Assembly (NCBI GenBank): GCA_003486675.1
Contig: DNGG01000403.1
Span: 1 to 6,979, forward strand
DNA from: Cyanobacteria bacterium UBA11372
Lineage (GTDB): Bacteria > Cyanobacteriota > Cyanobacteriia > Cyanobacteriales > Aerosakkonemataceae
Length of the DNA stretch: 6,979 nucleotides
Direction of reading: 5' to 3'
The position numbers and the translations under genes were made by a program. Positions 5,147-6,979 of this stretch are shown here, piece after piece. Each line of letters opens with the position of its first letter. Position 1 is the stretch's first letter. The notes beneath the pieces were generated by a model that worked only from the letters and a program-made list of their open reading frames with translations, made no database searches and was not told the origin of the DNA.

Positions 5147-6256
5147 TCAAACCTCTCTAAGTCCTAATCCCAGCACCACTCCCAATCCCGGTCGCTGCAC
5201 TGAGGTAATATCTTCTCCAACTTCCAAGCCTAAAGCCGCCACCGGATCGACCTGCATCGTGGGCAAGCTCAACCTTTGGGTGAAAAATTCATCCAACTGC
5301 CCAATCCCGCCTCCAGGTCCTGCCAGCAGCAGCTGCGCCACTTCCAAATTGCTGCTTTGATTCAGATAAAAATCAATCGAGCGACGCAATTCGTCGGCTA
5401 GCTCTCCCAATACTCTCAGCATAGCTGCCATGCCCGGATTAATTCCCGTGGCACCGCTTCTGACTCCCGTATCCACTGGCGTAGTTGGAATGGTAATTCC
5501 TTTTAGTACTTCCGTGTTGCGGTCGGTGGGCAAGTTCATCGCCCGCTTGAGGGCGCTTTGAATTTGGAACATGCCGATAGGGACGGTACGGGAAAACTGC
5601 GGCACTCCATCGACAATAATGGCAATTTCCGTACTCTCGAACTCGATATCCACCAGTACCGCCGCTTCTTGGGACGAAAATTGCCGCAGTTGCTCTCGAA
5701 TCGTCCGAATCAGGGAAAAACTGTTAATTTCCAGCACGTCGATTTGCAATCCCGCCTGCTTAAATGTCTCGATGTAGCTATCGGTGACTTCTTTGCGGAC
5801 GGCGGCTAGCAGCACTTGCACTTTTTCGATGCCATCTTCATCGGTGAAAAATCCCAGTTTTTGATAATCCACATCGGCTTCTTCCCGTGGAAATGGCAAG
5901 TAAAGCCCTGCTTCGTGGTTTAGTACCATGTCCCGCAGTTCGTTTTCATCGAGTTCTGCCGGAACTGGTATAATCCGCACGATCGCTCCCGCTACCCCCG
6001 GTACGGCTGTGGCGACGCGGGTGGCTTTAATCTTTTTTTCTGCCATCGCCGCCGAAATCAGTTCCGCCATCTGCGGTGGGTCAACGATCTGACCTTCTTG
6101 GAAGACGCCTTCCGGCACTTCCACCGAGTGCAGCGTGACTAATTTATAGCCCTGACCTTGCTTGCGTAGCTGGGCAATATTGATCCGTTCTGGGGCTAGT
6201 TCGATTCCTATCCCAGGTTTGCGTTTCGAGAAGAGATTCTTTAAGGCGTTAACCAC
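5147..6256 (-). CDS. pilM: Type IV pilus actin-like assembly ATPase PilM
   Basis: 369 residues. This is the cytoplasmic, actin-fold nucleotide-binding member of the pilus assembly platform, which binds the N-terminus of PilN. Visible landmarks are: the first phosphate motif region GIGIELAPERINIAQL (15-30); a middle subdomain with the PGVAGAIVRIIPVP stretch (86-99); the second phosphate motif region VLVDIEFESTEIAIIVDG (200-217), which has Glu204 where many relatives have Gly; and the adenosine region LLLAGPGGGIGQLDEFF (309-325), followed by the MQVDP step (334-338). The start is GTG at 6256-6254. An in-frame TGA lies about 20 nt upstream, no ATG is near, and MVNALKNLFSKR is a normal family start. 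No clear Shine-Dalgarno sequence precedes it. It is first in pilMNO and divergent from the solute-binding gene. Confidence 0.94.
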   Translation of the reverse strand: MVNALKNLFSKRKPGIGIELAPERINIAQLRKQGQGYKLVTLHSVEVPEGVFQEGQIVDPPQMAELISAAMAEKKIKATRVATAVPGVAGAIVRIIPVPAELDENELRDMVLNHEAGLYLPFPREEADVDYQKLGFFTDEDGIEKVQVLLAAVRKEVTDSYIETFKQAGLQIDVLEINSFSLIRTIREQLRQFSSQEAAVLVDIEFESTEIAIIVDGVPQFSRTVPIGMFQIQSALKRAMNLPTDRNTEVLKGITIPTTPVDTGVRSGATGINPGMAAMLRVLGELADELRRSIDFYLNQSSNLEVAQLLLAGPGGGIGQLDEFFTQRLSLPTMQVDPVAALGLEVGEDITSVQRPGLGVVLGLGLREV

Positions 6257-6299
6257 AGTTTTAGCCCGTTTTTTTCAAGTGACGAAAGAATGATAAAAA

Positions 6300-6379
6300 A
6301 TGTACTGTAGACCGATAACAAGGGAACTGTTACCCAATTTTATCTACAACTCACAGAAACGATTGGGAGGACAGTACAT
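6300..6379. promoter_or_regulatory. Nested inverted repeats in the divergent pilM/ABC control region
   Basis: ATGTACTGT (6300-6308) and ACAGTACAT (6371-6379) are perfect 9-bp inverted copies 62 nt apart. Inside them CCCAAT (6333-6338) pairs with ATTGGG (6362-6367), and a competing pairing GATAA/TTATC (6314-6318 and 6340-6344) overlaps. The region could be a paired operator site between divergent genes, or a folded leader for the plus-strand gene. I see no convincing -35/-10 pair for either gene in 6257-6419. Confidence 0.45.
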
Positions 6380-6419
6380 AGGATACCCCCAATTATCGAA
6401 AAAGCTATCATTGATTCAC

Positions 6420-6979
6420 ATGCGTGTATTTCAAACCTGGAAGCGATTGAGGTGCAGCCTTTTGGCTTGGTGTGCAAGCAGCATTAATGCGGCCGCTACA
6501 CAAACTTTCGGTATACGTCATACGACTGCAATCCGCTATAAAACCTGGAAGCGATTGAGCGTTTTTGCATTGTTGGGATTGCTGACAAGCTGGATTTTAG
6601 CCATAGGCGGCTGTACCCCTGCATCTAACAGGGGTGCAACGAGTAACCACGAAGTAGAGTTCTGGACGATGCAGCTACAGCCGCAATTTACCGATTACTT
6701 CAACAAACTGATTGCTAGTTTTGAAGCGAAAAATCCCGGTGTCAAGATCCGCTGGACTGATGTACCTTGGTCGGCAATGGAAAGCAAGATTCTGACAGCG
6801 GTTTCGGCAAAAACAGCCCCCGATGTGGTAAACTTAAACCCCGATTTTGCCTCTCAGTTGGCGTCGCGCAATGCCTGGTTAGATTTGGATGCTCAAGTGC
6901 CAGCTCAGGTACGTGCTTCCTATTTACCCAATATTTGGCAAGCAACAACGCTCAACGGTAAAAGTTTTGGCATTCCTTG
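6420..6979 (+). CDS. ABC transporter solute-binding lipoprotein, sugar-type (3' end cut by window)
   Basis: The frame is open from 6297 to the window edge. ATG at 6420 gives 186 codons here, against roughly 420-450 residues for a whole family member. A hydrophobic stretch (about 46-61) precedes the lipobox-like Ile-Gly-Gly-Cys, with Cys65 as the likely lipidated residue. The mature part resembles family-1 (MalE/UgpB-like) binding proteins: VEFWTMQ at 79-85, the typical FEAKNPGVKIRW (101-112), and APDVV (133-137). It would capture a sugar or related solute in the periplasm; the substrate cannot be told. The leader is unusually long (64 residues before the Cys) and contains an in-frame 19-bp duplication, so the true start is uncertain. 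Other in-frame choices are ATG 6300 and TTG 6555; none has a good ribosome site. The permease genes would lie outside the window. Confidence 0.82.
   Translation, partial: MRVFQTWKRLRCSLLAWCASSINAAATQTFGIRHTTAIRYKTWKRLSVFALLGLLTSWILAIGGCTPASNRGATSNHEVEFWTMQLQPQFTDYFNKLIASFEAKNPGVKIRWTDVPWSAMESKILTAVSAKTAPDVVNLNPDFASQLASRNAWLDLDAQVPAQVRASYLPNIWQATTLNGKSFGIP
6433..6559 (+). repeat. In-frame 19-bp direct repeat in the signal region
   Basis: The same 19 bases occur at 6433-6451 and 6541-6559, exactly 108 bp (36 codons) apart. They encode TWKRL twice (QTWKRLR and KTWKRLS), each time followed by a hydrophobic stretch. A weaker echo in the same frame, encoding KRLGG, is at 6357-6371. It looks like a duplicated signal-peptide start. 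Confidence 0.8.
6615..6635 (+). other. Hairpin just after the lipobox cysteine codon
   Basis: ACCCCTG (6615-6621) and CAGGGGT (6629-6635) are perfect inverted copies around a 7-nt loop, coding for the flexible linker after Cys65. A small RNA hairpin here could slow ribosomes as the signal peptide emerges, or it may be accidental. Confidence 0.4.

Noticed and set aside
6257..6300. A sigma-70 promoter for pilM using TATCAT (6292-6287, minus) and TTGTTA.
   Set aside because: The spacing is 20 bp and the -35 is poor. A promoter must exist near here, but I cannot place it.
6742..6948. Minus-strand 68-codon frame opposite the solute-binding gene.
   Set aside because: The plus frame here encodes clear binding-protein motifs, so this is a shadow.

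Overview
The window looks like cyanobacterial DNA. It carries type IV pilus assembly genes of the cyanobacterial kind: an AMIN-domain PilQ, PilM, PilN and PilO, and no PilP. It has four copies of the HIP1 octamer GCGATCGC in 7 kb, where about 0.1 would be expected by chance. It also has palindrome-rich intergenic repeats typical of filamentous cyanobacteria. The genus cannot be fixed from the sequence alone.

Layout. Positions 1-265 hold a duplicated multi-hairpin repeat lying just downstream of pilQ. pilQ (outer-membrane secretin) runs on the minus strand from 2863 to 266. A gene-free interval of about 600 bp follows (2864-3470). It contains a G/C-run tandem repeat, a GC-rich inverted repeat, a HIP1 site and, unexpectedly, a perfect consensus sigma-70 type promoter (TTGACA, 17 bp, TGG-TATAAT) pointing at pilQ. 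Upstream of that on the minus strand are pilM, pilN and pilO (6256 to 3471), packed as one transcription unit: a 4-nt gap between pilM and pilN, and a 14-nt overlap between pilN and pilO. Positions 6257-6419 are a divergent control region with nested inverted repeats. From 6420 to the right edge runs the plus-strand start of a lipoprotein-type, sugar-ABC-transporter-like solute-binding protein, cut by the window.

How the genes work together. PilM is the cytoplasmic actin-like protein that binds the N-terminal tail of PilN. PilN and PilO are single-pass inner-membrane proteins with periplasmic coiled coils and ferredoxin-like folds; together they make the alignment complex. PilQ is the outer-membrane pore through which the pilus passes, and its AMIN domain is expected to bind peptidoglycan. 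In cyanobacteria these pili drive twitching or gliding, phototaxis and DNA uptake. The solute-binding protein is a separate, divergently read function.

The points most worth a second look are: (1) the consensus promoter inside the pilO-pilQ gap, implying either a roughly 490-nt pilQ leader or an unannotated RNA; (2) mutually exclusive pairings in that leader; (3) a GTG start for PilQ supported by a strong ribosome binding site; (4) an in-frame 19-bp duplication in the signal region of the solute-binding protein; and (5) the flipped central base between otherwise identical palindromes at the left edge. I found no defence system, CRISPR array, tRNA, rRNA or transposase gene.
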